Numbered from the stretch's first letter, positions 17,698 through 26,464 are shown. The stretch: 64,000 bases of DNA from Bacillus badius NBRC 15713 (GCF_001591605.1 NZ_BCVF01000006.1:62001-126000); one strand, 5' to 3'. Numbers and translations: made by a program. Notes: generated by a model from the sequence alone, not told the origin.

Positions 17698-18591
17698 TTA
17701 CTCTCCTTTCGTGATAGCCGCATCCTTCAGCAGATCTGTAATAACACCGGCCAAAATTTGTCCCGCTGTTTTAGGGGCGACAATTCCTGGAAGCCCCAAA
17801 GCAAGAATGGCTTTGATGCCTCTTTTTTTGGCAAATTGAAAGTCTGTTCCTCCCGGCTTAGAAGCCAGGTCAATAATGAATACGTGCGGCTTCATTTTGG
17901 CAATAGCCTGAGAAGTGATAACTAAAGAGGGAATCGTATTAATAATAAGATCAAGAGATTCAGCTTGTTGAGGAAGCTGGTCGATCGAAAATGGCGTCAG
18001 CCCCATTTCAATCGCACGAGCTAAATGTTCACTTTTTCTCGCACCAAGCTTTACATTTGCCCCTAAGTTGGCAAATGTTCGAGCCACACTCATTCCGACT
18101 CTGCCCATACCAAGCACAGCTACAGATGAACCGTGTATCGTAAAATCTGTATGCTGGATTGCCATCATGACCGCTCCTTCTGCGGTGGGAATCGAATTAT
18201 AAATTGCTACGTCGTCCCTATCAAACAGCCGGATAAGTGTTCTCCCCGCCTGCTCAGCCAGCTTCGTAAGAACGGGGGGACTGATTCCTGTGAACAGGAG
18301 GCAGTGATCCGGCGTTTTCGAAAGCATCGTTTTGGTTAATTGGGGATGAGCAGAAGAGAACACTGTTTCAATTTCACCTGTCGGCTGCAAGCCGGCAACA
18401 GGCAAAATGAGGGCATCTAATTCATGAAAAGGCAGCTCCTCCAGCTTCTCCTTCACTGCCCCCGCAAAGCTTTGTTCGAGCTGGTCAAACCCCACCAGAT
18501 ACACTTTCGCATCAAGCTCTGTTAATTTCCTGATGATCTCCAGCTGGCGGGCATCTCCGCCTAACACTGCTACTTGGAGCCCTGTCAGCAT
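17698..18591 (-). CDS. dpaA: dipicolinate synthase subunit A
   Basis: A 297-residue dehydrogenase-like subunit (SpoVFA/DpaA) with an N-terminal domain (MLTGLQVAVLGGDARQ) and a C-terminal Rossmann domain (GSSVAVLGMGRVG near residue 150). A much longer open frame reaches 18933, but that upstream part codes repeat-like sequence. The ATG at 18591 gives exactly the length of B. subtilis DpaA. An ATG at 18603 and a GTG at 18600 lie in frame just upstream, with AAAGGA adjoining, so the start is uncertain by four codons. A sigma-K-like promoter lies about 30 bases before the gene, fitting mother-cell expression. Confidence 0.92.
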   Translation of the reverse strand: MLTGLQVAVLGGDARQLEIIRKLTELDAKVYLVGFDQLEQSFAGAVKEKLEELPFHELDALILPVAGLQPTGEIETVFSSAHPQLTKTMLSKTPDHCLLFTGISPPVLTKLAEQAGRTLIRLFDRDDVAIYNSIPTAEGAVMMAIQHTDFTIHGSSVAVLGMGRVGMSVARTFANLGANVKLGARKSEHLARAIEMGLTPFSIDQLPQQAESLDLIINTIPSLVITSQAIAKMKPHVFIIDLASKPGGTDFQFAKKRGIKAILALGLPGIVAPKTAGQILAGVITDLLKDAAITKGE

Positions 18592-18622
18592 CGTTTTCAC
18601 CATTCCTTTCTTCTCGCTTCTA

Positions 18623-18650
18623 CATTGTATGAAGAAATAAGATTTCGGTG
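18623..18650 (-). promoter_or_regulatory. sigma-K-like promoter for dpaA-dpaB
   Basis: On the minus strand CACC (18647-18650) is followed by 15 bases and CATACAATG (18623-18631). This compares with the sigma-K pattern mACm - 16 or 17 bases - CATAnnnTA, with one mismatch in the -10 and a slightly short spacer. spoVFA is sigma-K dependent in B. subtilis. Confidence 0.45.
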
Positions 18651-18661
18651 AAATGAATAAT

Positions 18662-18691
18662 AAAAAGCCTCTTGCATTTTGCAAGAGACTT
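18662..18691 (-). terminator. terminator-like hairpin upstream of dpaA (24-bp repeat copy 2)
   Basis: CCTCTTGCA pairs with TGCAAGAG around a short T-rich loop (18668-18691), with TTTTTATTATT following on the minus strand. The same 24 bases, with one change, occur at 18955-18978. It insulates dpaA from read-through. Confidence 0.65.
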
Positions 18692-18780
18692 CCGTTTGCC
18701 GATGAAAGAGAGCCGGAATCAAACCCTTTCCGTTTTAACATAGTTTTCAAGCCGTTTGACCGATTTATTTTCAAACAAAT

Positions 18781-18882
18781 ATCATTGCACGGCTCCTGCA
18801 CGTTGTCCACTCTGCTGATTGAAGCAGAAGGCTCACCGACCGCCCCGCGGAAAGCGAAGCGCCTGGAACGGAAATCAACAGA
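18781..18882 (-). repeat. GC-rich dispersed repeat relic
   Basis: Read on the minus strand it contains GTTGATTTCCGTTCCAGG, then CGCTTCGCTTTCCGCGGG and later a TCTGCTTCAATCAGCAGA hairpin. The first parts match, from memory, the opening of a very common dispersed repeat of Bacillus chromosomes; the middle of that element seems to be missing. It is flanked by terminators and not by genes. Confidence 0.5.
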
Positions 18883-18900
18883 CCTCATCCATGAATAAAA

Positions 18901-18955
18901 TAAAAAAGACTGCAGACAAACTTCAATTTTCATTGAGTTTGTCTGCAGTCTGATC
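18901..18955 (-). terminator. intrinsic terminator of mlpA
   Basis: A perfect 16-bp stem (18907-18922 with 18936-18951, AGACTGCAGACAAACT and complement) with a partly paired loop is followed on the minus strand by TTTTTTATTTTATT. It is one of the strongest terminators in the window. Confidence 0.92.
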
Positions 18956-18978
18956 CTCTTGCATTTTACAAGAGACTT
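18955..18978 (-). repeat. 24-bp hairpin repeat, copy 1, after mlpA
   Basis: CCTCTTGCATTTTACAAGAG and four further bases match the copy at 18668-18691 in 23 of 24 positions and in the same orientation. The copy starts 7 bases after the mlpA stop. Together the two copies bracket 263 bases. Confidence 0.75.
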
Positions 18979-18984
18979 TTCTGA

Positions 18985-20226
18985 TTAAACAGTGACAGCA
19001 ACTGGAAACTTGCCGTCTGGGCTGATCAGGGCCGCTGAATAGTCACTGCTAAAAATTTGACTGCCTAGAGCATTGACTTTATCCATTGTTACTTCATCGA
19101 TCATGCTGACGATTTCATCGAGCGTGCGGTGTTTTTTCAGCAGCAGCTCATTTTTTCCGTTGCGGCTCATTCGGCTATTTGTGCTTTCCAAGCTGAGCAT
19201 TAAGCTGCCTTTTAATTGTTCTTTGCTGTTATGCAGCTCTTTGCTGCTGATGCCTTCTGCTTTTAACGCTGCCAGCGTCATTTGGATCGTATCGAATAAT
19301 TCATTCAACTGATCGGCGCCCGTGCCGCCGTATATAGTGACAAGACCGCTGTCTTGAAAAGACGAATGATAAGAGAAAACCGAATAAGCAAGCCCTCTCT
19401 GTTCACGCACTTCTTGGAAGAGGCGGGAAGACATGCTTCCTCCTAAAATATTATTTAACACCACTAAGCTGTATACATCCTTGTGGCCGATCGGCAGTCC
19501 TTCAAAACCGAGACAAAGGTGCGCTTGCTCTGTCTCTTTTTTCCGGGCTACTTTATCTGTAAATATCTCAGGCGGGATATTGCTCTCTTCCCGCTGTCCG
19601 CCTTCGTAAGAGCCGAAAAGCTTTGCGGCGCGCTTCACCAATTCATCGCTGACATTTCCGGCAATGGAAATAACAACGCGGTCCGGCGTATACATATCAT
19701 GCATATATTGCTTTAGTTTATCTCTTGTAAAAGAAGCAAGCGTTTCTTCTGTCCCAAGAATCGGATAGCCCAGCGGATGGTTTTTATAGAACGCTTTGCT
19801 CAATAAATCATGAACAATATCATCCGGGGTATCTTCATACATTTTGATTTCTTCTGAGACCACACTTTTTTCCTTGCTCATTTCCTCTTCAGCAAAAGCG
19901 GAGTTGAAGAACATATCAGCAAGTGTGTCTAATGCGTAAGCGGCGTGATTGTCCAGCACTTTCGCATAGTAGCAGGTGTACTCTTTTGAAGTAAAGGCAT
20001 TGACCTGACCGCCTATACTATCAAAGCTTTCCGCAATTTCCTTCGCCGACTTTGTCTCTGTCCCCTTGAAAAACATATGCTCTAAAAAATGAGAAATGCC
20101 GTTGTTTTCCGGCGTCTCATCTCTTGAACCTGTTGCAATCCAAATACCGATGGCTGCTGACCGCACGGTAGGTATTTCTTCCATTACTATTCTGACCCCA
20201 TTGTCGCAAGTAAACTTTTTTATCAA
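18985..20226 (-). CDS. mlpA: M16 family zinc protease MlpA/YmxG
   Basis: A 413-residue insulinase-family protease. It has the inverted zinc motif HFLEH (residues 46-50) and a downstream acidic ligand region (VVSEEIKMYED), so unlike YmfF it should be active. It is a homologue of mitochondrial processing peptidase beta. In B. subtilis MlpA (YmxG) lies after ylxY and has been linked to control of extracellular protease levels. It follows ylxY by about 40 bases and is closed by a very strong terminator. Confidence 0.92.
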   Translation of the reverse strand: MIKKFTCDNGVRIVMEEIPTVRSAAIGIWIATGSRDETPENNGISHFLEHMFFKGTETKSAKEIAESFDSIGGQVNAFTSKEYTCYYAKVLDNHAAYALDTLADMFFNSAFAEEEMSKEKSVVSEEIKMYEDTPDDIVHDLLSKAFYKNHPLGYPILGTEETLASFTRDKLKQYMHDMYTPDRVVISIAGNVSDELVKRAAKLFGSYEGGQREESNIPPEIFTDKVARKKETEQAHLCLGFEGLPIGHKDVYSLVVLNNILGGSMSSRLFQEVREQRGLAYSVFSYHSSFQDSGLVTIYGGTGADQLNELFDTIQMTLAALKAEGISSKELHNSKEQLKGSLMLSLESTNSRMSRNGKNELLLKKHRTLDEIVSMIDEVTMDKVNALGSQIFSSDYSAALISPDGKFPVAVTV

Positions 20227-20269
20227 TGTTATCCTCCTATTTCAGCCGCTGTAAAAAAGCCGAGGTTCG

Positions 20270-21244
20270 TTAATGACTAGATGAGTGACGAGCAATCATT
20301 CTAGTTTCGCTTAGCAAGTTGGATACAGTATCTATTTTCAATTGCTTTGCTTTTATTTGCTTAATCAATGCATCCAAAGAAGCAGATGATGATTCAGTCG
20401 GATGCATTAAAATAATCGCTCCTGGATGAACGCGGCTTATGACCCTGTTTATGAGAGCATTAGGCGTCGGCTTCTTCCAGTCAATCGTATCTACTGTCCA
20501 TAAAATAGTGCTCATTCCCAATTGATGGGCAACGGTTACCGTATGATCTGTAAAGCTGCCGCTCGGAGGAGCAAACAGCTGCGGGCGCCTTCCCGTTGCT
20601 GATTCAATGACCTTATTTGTCTTTTTTATTTCTTCCCGGGCACGCCCCTCGCTCAGTCGGGCCATATCGGGATGAGTGTAAGAATGGTTTCCTCCTTCAT
20701 GCCCGGCTTCGACTATCATTTTGGCAAGATCAGGGTGCTTTTTTACCCATCGCCCTTCGAAGAAAAAGGTAGCATGAATTGAATGCTTTTTCAACACCTC
20801 TAACATCTCCGGCAAATATTCTTCTCCCCACGCCACATTAATCGCGAGGCTCACCATCGGTTTATCGGGATGCCCGCGATAAATCGGAGAGGGAGGCAAG
20901 TCCTCTAAATGAACCTTAGGCGGCACTTGTTTGTATATTAAACGGCTTTCTTGAAACTTTCCATCTTTTTTCATCAATTGATAGGATTTTTTTTCATCTA
21001 CCTTCAGACCGTTGTAGCCGGGAGTTGCTTTCCATACCCGGTCAATTTGGGCATCCTGAGGCGGAACAAAGCGGTCTTTTGCTTCTTGTTTAATTTGATC
21101 AAGCAGCGACGGTCCGCTTTGATGGGCGAATTGCGCTTCACTTTTCAACCCCTTAAGATAACTGCTGACTGTATGGCTCTCCACGAAAAATAGCACTATC
21201 ACTCCGATGACTAATATACTAATCATATGTTTTATTTTTCCCAT
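20270..21244 (-). CDS. ylxY: polysaccharide deacetylase-like protein YlxY
   Basis: A 324-residue protein with an N-terminal membrane anchor or signal (residues 7-27, ISILVIGVIVLFFVES) and a NodB-type domain (about 125-315). The zinc histidines HSYTH (near residue 197) and the late motif ILMHPT are present. The usual TFDD opening is replaced by SLAINVAWGEE, so the catalytic and metal-binding aspartates are missing. YlxY relatives as a group seem to share this, so the protein may be inactive or have a different chemistry. It sits between pnpA and mlpA as in B. subtilis, where it is regarded as sporulation related. Confidence 0.9.
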   Translation of the reverse strand: MGKIKHMISILVIGVIVLFFVESHTVSSYLKGLKSEAQFAHQSGPSLLDQIKQEAKDRFVPPQDAQIDRVWKATPGYNGLKVDEKKSYQLMKKDGKFQESRLIYKQVPPKVHLEDLPPSPIYRGHPDKPMVSLAINVAWGEEYLPEMLEVLKKHSIHATFFFEGRWVKKHPDLAKMIVEAGHEGGNHSYTHPDMARLSEGRAREEIKKTNKVIESATGRRPQLFAPPSGSFTDHTVTVAHQLGMSTILWTVDTIDWKKPTPNALINRVISRVHPGAIILMHPTESSSASLDALIKQIKAKQLKIDTVSNLLSETRMIARHSSSH

Positions 21245-21304
21245 TGTCCATGCCTCCCCCCATTGTTTTAAAATTATGAAAAGTGGAGGGATTATAGAAC
21301 ACGC

Positions 21305-21335
21305 GAAAAAACCAGAGGAGAGATCCTCTGGTCCT
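21305..21335 (-). terminator. intrinsic terminator of pnpA
   Basis: ACCAGAGG (21311-21318) pairs with CCTCTGGT (21325-21332), followed on the minus strand by TTTTTTCG. It lies directly after the pnpA stop and 60 bases before ylxY. Confidence 0.88.
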
Positions 21336-21339
21336 GTAA

Positions 21340-23466
21340 TTAAGACTGCTGTTCTTGCTTTTCAGCCGCTTCTTTTTGTTCCTTTAGCACGACCTTGCGC
21401 GAAAGATTTACCCGGCCTTGGTCGTCAATGCCGATGACTTTAACAAGCAGCTTATCGCCAAGTGCAAGCACGTCTTCCACCTTGCGAACACGCTCTTCAG
21501 CAAGCTCCGAAATATGGACAAGTCCATCTTTTCCAGGGAATAATTCAACAAATGCCCCGAACTTTTCGATACGCTTGACTGTGCCGTCATACATTTGTCC
21601 GACTTCGACTTCACGCACGATATCTTCAATAATTTTCTTGGCAGCATTATTTTTCTCTGCATCAATTGAAGAAATAAAGATTGTTCCGTCTTGCTCGATA
21701 TCAATTTTAACGCCCGTTTCTTCGATAATCTTGTTGATCTGTTTACCGCTTGGCCCGATTACATCACGGATCTTATCTGGATTAATCGTCATCGTTAAGA
21801 TCTTCGGTGCATAGTCAGACAGCTCGCTGCGCGGTTCCGCAATAACGGAAATCATATGATCCAAGATATGCATGCGGCCTTTTTTCGCCTGCTGCAGTGC
21901 CTCTTCGAGAATTTCACGGCTTAAGCCTTCGATTTTAATATCCATCTGCAAAGCTGTAACACCTTTGCTTGTACCCGCTACCTTAAAGTCCATGTCACCA
22001 AGATGATCTTCCATTCCTTGAATGTCCGATAAAACGGTATAATGTTCTCCAGATTTAACAAGTCCCATTGCAATTCCCGCTACCGGCGCTTTAATCGGAA
22101 CCCCTGCATCCATCATTGCCATTGTGCTTGCGCAAATGCTCGCCTGGGAAGAAGAACCGTTAGATTCCAATACTTCTGATACGAGGCGAATGGTATATGG
22201 GAAGTCTTTTTCGCTTGGAACAATCGGCTCCAATGCCCGTTCTCCTAATGCACCATGACCGATTTCGCGACGTCCTGGCGCGCGGAGCGGACGAGTCTCA
22301 CCCACACTGAAGGAAGGGAAATTATAATGGTGCATAAAGCGCTTAGACTCCTCAATGCCTAGCCCGTCTAAGATTTGGACATCACCCAGCGCTCCGAGGG
22401 TACAAATGCTCAGCACTTGTGTTTGTCCGCGCGTAAACATCGCAGAACCATGCGTGCGCGGAAGCAAGCCTACCATGGAGGATAGCGGACGGATTTCATC
22501 AATTTTCCGGCCATCCGGTCGTACTTTTTCCACTGTAATCAAGCGGCGGACTTCTTCTTTGACAATCTTGTCCAAAATTTGTCCAACCTGCTTCACCATG
22601 TCTTCCTCTGCTTCTTCGGCAGTGAACTTCTCAACAACCTCTGCCTTGACTGCCTTGATTGCATCTTCGCGTGCATGTTTCTCCTGCACTTGGATAGCTT
22701 GAATCATTTCTTTTTCACAAAGAGAACGAACTTGTTGTTCAAGCTCTGTATCTAATTCATACAAAGCGATTTCGATCTTGTCTTTCCCAACCGCCTTAAC
22801 GATTTCCTCTTGAAAAGCAATGAGGCGCTTAATCTCTTCATGACCAAACATGATAGCTTCAAGCATGACCTCTTCAGGCACTTCATCTGCTCCAGCTTCT
22901 ACCATGTTGACCGCATCTTTTGTTCCAGCCACAGTTAAGTGCAAATCACTCTTCTCAAGCTGTTCCACTGATGGATTAATCACAAATTCTTCATCTACAC
23001 GGCCAACGATTACGCCGGCAATTGGGCCTTCAAATGGGATATCAGAAATGCTTAGCGCCAATGAAGAACCAAACATAGCGGCCATTTCAGAGGAGCAGTT
23101 TTGATCCACACTCATTACGATGCTGATCACTTGCACCTCGTTGCGGAATCCATCCGCAAACAGCGGACGAATTGGACGGTCGATCAGTCGGCTGGCAAGC
23201 GTTGCTTTTTCGCTTGGACGCCCTTCTCTTTTAATGAAACCGCCCGGGATTTTTCCAACCGCATACAAACGTTCTTCATAGTTAACTGTCAGCGGAAAGA
23301 AATCAAAAGGTTTTGCTTCCTTCGAAGCAGTGGCAGTACTCAATACGACTGTATCTCCATAGCGGATCAACGCCGCTCCATTAGCTTGTTTAGCGACCTG
23401 GCCAACCTCAACGGTCAGCTCCCGGCCTGCCCATTCTATGGAAAATGTTTGTTTCCCTTGCTCCAT
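21340..23466 (-). CDS. pnpA: polyribonucleotide nucleotidyltransferase
   Basis: A 708-residue 3'-to-5' phosphorolytic exoribonuclease. Two RNase PH domains (about 5-230 and 310-545, with [12 protein letters not shown] and [20 protein letters not shown]) are joined by a helical domain and followed by KH (about 555-615, [13 protein letters not shown]) and S1 (about 620-690, [20 protein letters not shown]) RNA-binding domains. It is a trimer in the cytoplasm and a central mRNA decay enzyme. It has its own promoter after the rpsO terminator, and GAGGGG precedes the ATG. Confidence 0.96.
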   Translation of the reverse strand: MEQGKQTFSIEWAGRELTVEVGQVAKQANGAALIRYGDTVVLSTATASKEAKPFDFFPLTVNYEERLYAVGKIPGGFIKREGRPSEKATLASRLIDRPIRPLFADGFRNEVQVISIVMSVDQNCSSEMAAMFGSSLALSISDIPFEGPIAGVIVGRVDEEFVINPSVEQLEKSDLHLTVAGTKDAVNMVEAGADEVPEEVMLEAIMFGHEEIKRLIAFQEEIVKAVGKDKIEIALYELDTELEQQVRSLCEKEMIQAIQVQEKHAREDAIKAVKAEVVEKFTAEEAEEDMVKQVGQILDKIVKEEVRRLITVEKVRPDGRKIDEIRPLSSMVGLLPRTHGSAMFTRGQTQVLSICTLGALGDVQILDGLGIEESKRFMHHYNFPSFSVGETRPLRAPGRREIGHGALGERALEPIVPSEKDFPYTIRLVSEVLESNGSSSQASICASTMAMMDAGVPIKAPVAGIAMGLVKSGEHYTVLSDIQGMEDHLGDMDFKVAGTSKGVTALQMDIKIEGLSREILEEALQQAKKGRMHILDHMISVIAEPRSELSDYAPKILTMTINPDKIRDVIGPSGKQINKIIEETGVKIDIEQDGTIFISSIDAEKNNAAKKIIEDIVREVEVGQMYDGTVKRIEKFGAFVELFPGKDGLVHISELAEERVRKVEDVLALGDKLLVKVIGIDDQGRVNLSRKVVLKEQKEAAEKQEQQS

Positions 23467-23523
23467 AAATGAACCCCTCTCTATACCAATAAAATGTTGT
23501 AATTGCGTATCATCCTAACTATT

Positions 23524-23551
23524 AGCATAACATTCGGGATGATTGATGCAA
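23524..23551 (-). promoter_or_regulatory. candidate sigma-A promoter for pnpA
   Basis: On the minus strand TTGCAT (23546-23551), a 16-base spacer and TATGCT (23524-23529) lie about 60 bases before pnpA and downstream of the rpsO terminator. Confidence 0.6.
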
Positions 23552-23659
23552 AGTTATATCGTTGAATTTATCTATCTTGTCTATTTTTCACCGAAAAACA
23601 CCGGTTACTCATATACTTTACATTTTCTTTTGGAATTAAATCCCAATCATTTTTCACCT

Positions 23660-23690
23660 AATAAAAAAGCGGGAACAAATCCCGCTTTCT
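23660..23690 (-). terminator. intrinsic terminator of rpsO
   Basis: A 9-bp stem AAAGCGGGA/TCCCGCTTT (23666-23674 with 23680-23688) has a 5-base loop and is followed on the minus strand by TTTTTTATT. It is 8 bases from the rpsO stop. Confidence 0.92.
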
Positions 23691-23697
23691 GAACGGC

Positions 23698-23967
23698 TTA
23701 GCGACGCAAGCCAAGCTTTTGAATTAATTCACGGTAACGCTGAACATCTTTGTTACGAAGGTAAGTTAACAGGTTACGACGACGTCCAACCATTTTTAAC
23801 AAACCACGGCGTGAATGATGATCTTTTTTATGAGTGCGCAAATGATCGTTTAGTGTATTGATTTGCTCTGTAAGTACAGCAATTTGTACTTCTGGAGAAC
23901 CAGTGTCACTTTCGTGAGTTTTGAATTGGTTGATAATTTCATTCTTGCGTTCTTGAGTTAAAGCCAT
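23698..23967 (-). CDS. rpsO: 30S ribosomal protein S15
   Basis: An 89-residue S15, the usual length, with the conserved GDTGSPEVQ-like segment ([15 protein letters not shown]) and [12 protein letters not shown], followed by the LVGRRR-type segment (MVGRRRNLL). It binds 16S rRNA early in assembly of the small subunit. It is transcribed from its own strong promoter and ended by its own terminator, and pnpA follows, an arrangement conserved from Bacillus to Escherichia. AAGGAGG precedes the ATG. Confidence 0.97.
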   Translation of the reverse strand: MALTQERKNEIINQFKTHESDTGSPEVQIAVLTEQINTLNDHLRTHKKDHHSRRGLLKMVGRRRNLLTYLRNKDVQRYRELIQKLGLRR

Positions 23968-24061
23968 TGTAATTCCTCCTTAGTTTTTATAAAATCCCCT
24001 GTTACCAAGCAGGCGCTGGAGCGGCGCGATGCTGAGCAAAGGTTCAAATAATCCATTTCTA

Positions 24062-24090
24062 ATCATAGCTTATTTTGCAATAAAATGCAA
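24062..24090 (-). promoter_or_regulatory. sigma-A promoter for rpsO
   Basis: On the minus strand TTGCAT (24085-24090), a 17-base spacer and TATGAT (24062-24067) overlap the very end of the gap after ribF. The leader of about 90 bases before rpsO is GC-rich in the middle (GCGCCGCTCCAGCGC can pair) and could carry S15 autoregulation. Confidence 0.75.
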
Positions 24091-24095
24091 CCTCT

Positions 24096-25052
24096 TTACT
24101 TTTGCCCGGCAAAGTAAGCAGCCGCTGACTGCTTATCCTTATCAATTTGCGCCACGAGGGCCTCAATGCCGTTAAACTTTTCTTCTCCCCGCAGGCGGGC
24201 ATACCATTTAATGGCTACTTCTTCTCCGTATATAGAGCGATCAAAGTCGAATATATGGACTTCAACCGACAGGCTATGCTCATCCGGGTGCTTGAAGGTC
24301 GGGCGGTAACCAATATTGCAGACGCCATCGTGCCACTCTTCCTTCACCTTTAGACGCACCGCGTATACACCTGTTTCCGGAATGAGATAATCTTCCTCTA
24401 CCTCCACATTTGCAGTCGGAAAGCCGATTTTCCGGCCGCGCTTATCCCCATGGATGACTGTTCCCTGGACCTCGTATGGCCTTCCAAGCAGGCCTGCTGC
24501 CTCTTCTACATTTCCTTCCCTCAACAGCTGACGGATTTTTGTGGAGCTGACTTTTTCTTGATGGTACTCCCACTTATCAATGATCGTTGAAGTAAAGGTG
24601 CCGCGCGAATGAAACGGCATGGTTTCCATCGTTCCTTTGCCCAGGCGTCCATATGTATAATCAAAGCCGGCTATGACATGCTTGACATGAAGGCCAATCA
24701 CATATTGATCAACGAATTGCTGCGGTTCAAGCGCTGCAAAATCAGAGGTGAACCGGACAACAAATAAATAATCGGCTCCCAGCGCTTCAATTCTTTTTAC
24801 TTTTTCACCTATGGGCGTAATATATTTTATTTGTTTATGTTTGTTTCCAAGAACGACGGACGGATGAGGATCAAATGTCATCACCGCACTTTTCATACCC
24901 TGATTCCTTGCTTTTTCTACCGCCGCAAGAATCACTTGCTGGTGCCCGGTATGGACTCCGTCAAAAAAGCCAAGAGCCATTACTAAAGAGGGCAAATTTT
25001 CTTTTTGTAAGCTATGGGGATGATGCAACATATACACTTTCACCGTTTTCAC
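24096..25052 (-). CDS. ribF: bifunctional riboflavin kinase/FAD synthetase
   Basis: A 318-residue enzyme that phosphorylates riboflavin to FMN and adenylates FMN to FAD (RibC in B. subtilis). The N-terminal nucleotidyltransferase domain has the HxGH-like motif FDGVHTGH (residues 30-37). The C-terminal flavokinase domain starts near residue 185 with HGDKRGRKIGFPTANV. The GTG start follows AGGAGG after only 4 bases; it gives the normal N-terminus. It follows truB by 11 bases. Confidence 0.95.
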   Translation of the reverse strand: MKTVKVYMLHHPHSLQKENLPSLVMALGFFDGVHTGHQQVILAAVEKARNQGMKSAVMTFDPHPSVVLGNKHKQIKYITPIGEKVKRIEALGADYLFVVRFTSDFAALEPQQFVDQYVIGLHVKHVIAGFDYTYGRLGKGTMETMPFHSRGTFTSTIIDKWEYHQEKVSSTKIRQLLREGNVEEAAGLLGRPYEVQGTVIHGDKRGRKIGFPTANVEVEEDYLIPETGVYAVRLKVKEEWHDGVCNIGYRPTFKHPDEHSLSVEVHIFDFDRSIYGEEVAIKWYARLRGEEKFNGIEALVAQIDKDKQSAAAYFAGQK

Positions 25053-25063
25053 CTGTCCTCCTG

Positions 25064-25972
25064 TCAGTCAGCTAGCACTTTGACCGGTTTTACTTTCCCC
25101 GGCTTATCTGGATGCAGCTTATAAATCGCCAGTAAATTCTCCTCTGAAAATACCGCGGCCTCCGTTGCTTTTTCCGGCCAGTCCGCCGGCATATCGAGCA
25201 CAGAACCGTTCATTACTTTCTTTGCTAATGTATCATTTATTGTCCATTTCGGCAAATGTTCGACTCCCGTTTGAAGCGGCTGGACAATAGAAGAAACGGC
25301 GCTTTTCTCTTGAAGCTGCTTGAGTTCGTCGAGCGTGATGCACTGCTGCTTGTCAAATCCCCCAGAAGACGTTCTTATAAGCTTGGACATATGCGCTGGG
25401 TAGCCGAGCCTTTCGCCAATCATCACAGCCAGTGTCCGAATGTAAGTGCCTTTGCTGCAGGATGCGCGGAAAGAAAATTGAATAGCTTCACCTTCAAACC
25501 ATTCTCTCTCATCCAGCAAATCCAATTGGTGGATAGTTACCTGTCTTGAAGGTCTTTCCACCTCAATTCCTTGGCGGGCATATTCATACAACCGCTTCCC
25601 ATTCACTTTCACAGCCGAAAACATCGGGGGAGTCTGCATAATTTCACCGGTCAGCGACTGCAGCACTGACAAAATATCCTTTCGTGAAATTCTCGAACTT
25701 ACCGGCTGTTGTTCTACGATGTCGCCGGATGCATCCTCTGTTGTTGTCGAAAAGCCAATGGTTACTTCGCCTTCGTATACTTTTCCTGAGTTCATAATGT
25801 ATTCGGCCAGCTTCGTTGCCCGCCCGAGACAAATGGGCAGCACTCCTTCTACATCAGGGTCAAGCGTACCAGTGTGGCCCACCTTTTTCATCTTTAAAAT
25901 TTTGCGCACCTTAAACACACAATCGTGCGAGGTCATTCCTTTTTCCTTCCAAAGAGGAAGTATTCCGTTCAT
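25064..25972 (-). CDS. truB: tRNA pseudouridine(55) synthase
   Basis: A 302-residue pseudouridine synthase for U55 of tRNA. The catalytic aspartate is Asp38 in VGHTGTLDPD, and SCSKGTYIRTLA is the second family motif. A C-terminal PUA-like segment follows. The ATG at 25972, with AAGGAGAG 8 bases upstream, is preferred to a longer frame that runs back into the hairpin after rbfA. It is co-directional with ribF. Confidence 0.95.
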   Translation of the reverse strand: MNGILPLWKEKGMTSHDCVFKVRKILKMKKVGHTGTLDPDVEGVLPICLGRATKLAEYIMNSGKVYEGEVTIGFSTTTEDASGDIVEQQPVSSRISRKDILSVLQSLTGEIMQTPPMFSAVKVNGKRLYEYARQGIEVERPSRQVTIHQLDLLDEREWFEGEAIQFSFRASCSKGTYIRTLAVMIGERLGYPAHMSKLIRTSSGGFDKQQCITLDELKQLQEKSAVSSIVQPLQTGVEHLPKWTINDTLAKKVMNGSVLDMPADWPEKATEAAVFSEENLLAIYKLHPDKPGKVKPVKVLAD

Positions 25973-25989
25973 GTAGCTTCTCTCCTTTT

Positions 25990-26080
25990 TCCGGCAGAAA
26001 AAAGGTTCCAGCTTCTTAAGAAGAAATGAATATAGCACTGAAAAGTCTATATCTCATTCACTGAAGAAGCCAGAACCTTA
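25990..26080 (-). terminator. long-stem terminator between rbfA and truB
   Basis: AAGGTTC (26002-26008) pairs with GAACCTT (26073-26079) and GCTTCTT (26011-26017) with AAGAAGC (26064-26070). Inside, ATATAG and CTATAT pair again. On the minus strand TTTTTTCTGCC follows. The structure spans about 78 bases, between genes that are usually co-transcribed. Confidence 0.75.
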
Positions 26081-26097
26081 TGTTCCTTTCCTGTTTA

Positions 26098-26451
26098 TCA
26101 ATGATCTGCGGAAGGACTATTAATTTCCCTTAATAAAGTATCGATACGGTTGCCGTATTCAATCGATTCATCCATTTCAAAGAGCAGCTCCGGCGTTTTG
26201 CGTAGACGGATTCTCTGCCCAACCTCCGAACGGATAAACCCTTTTGCTTTTGTTAAGGCCTTTAATGTTCCTTCGCGCTCTTCTTCATTGCCAAGCACAG
26301 TAATATAGACTGTCGCTTGTTGAAGATCACCGGTCACTTCCACGTCGGTTACGGTAATAAAACCGATGCGCGGGTCCTTTACTTTTCGATTCAATATGTC
26401 TGTCAGTTCTTTTTTCATCTGTTCACCAACACGATTTGAACGAAGAGTCAT
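26098..26451 (-). CDS. rbfA: 30S ribosome-binding factor RbfA
   Basis: A 117-residue KH-like maturation factor for the 30S subunit. The [16 protein letters not shown] start, the [19 protein letters not shown] core and the [19 protein letters not shown] end are family hallmarks. The frame is open for a further 43 codons upstream over ylxP, but GAGGTGAG just before the ATG at 26451 fixes the start. It follows ylxP by 13 bases. Confidence 0.95.
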   Translation of the reverse strand: MTLRSNRVGEQMKKELTDILNRKVKDPRIGFITVTDVEVTGDLQQATVYITVLGNEEEREGTLKALTKAKGFIRSEVGQRIRLRKTPELLFEMDESIEYGNRIDTLLREINSPSADH

Positions 26452-26464
26452 TTTTCTCACCTCA

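Larger units (their letters stand above)
18604..18984. other. 381-bp gap between mlpA and dpaA, no ymxH
   Basis: In B. subtilis this interval holds ymxH. No such gene or readable fragment is present on either strand. Instead there are two copies of a 24-bp hairpin (18955-18978 and 18668-18691), a strong terminator (18901-18955), a GC-rich repeat relic (18781-18882) and a possible sigma-K promoter (18623-18650). Confidence 0.75.

Noticed and set aside
18592-18933. N-terminal extension of DpaA by up to 114 codons
   Set aside because: The extension reads through a repeat relic and a terminator-like hairpin. DpaA homologues start at the MLTGL region, where a ribosome site also lies.
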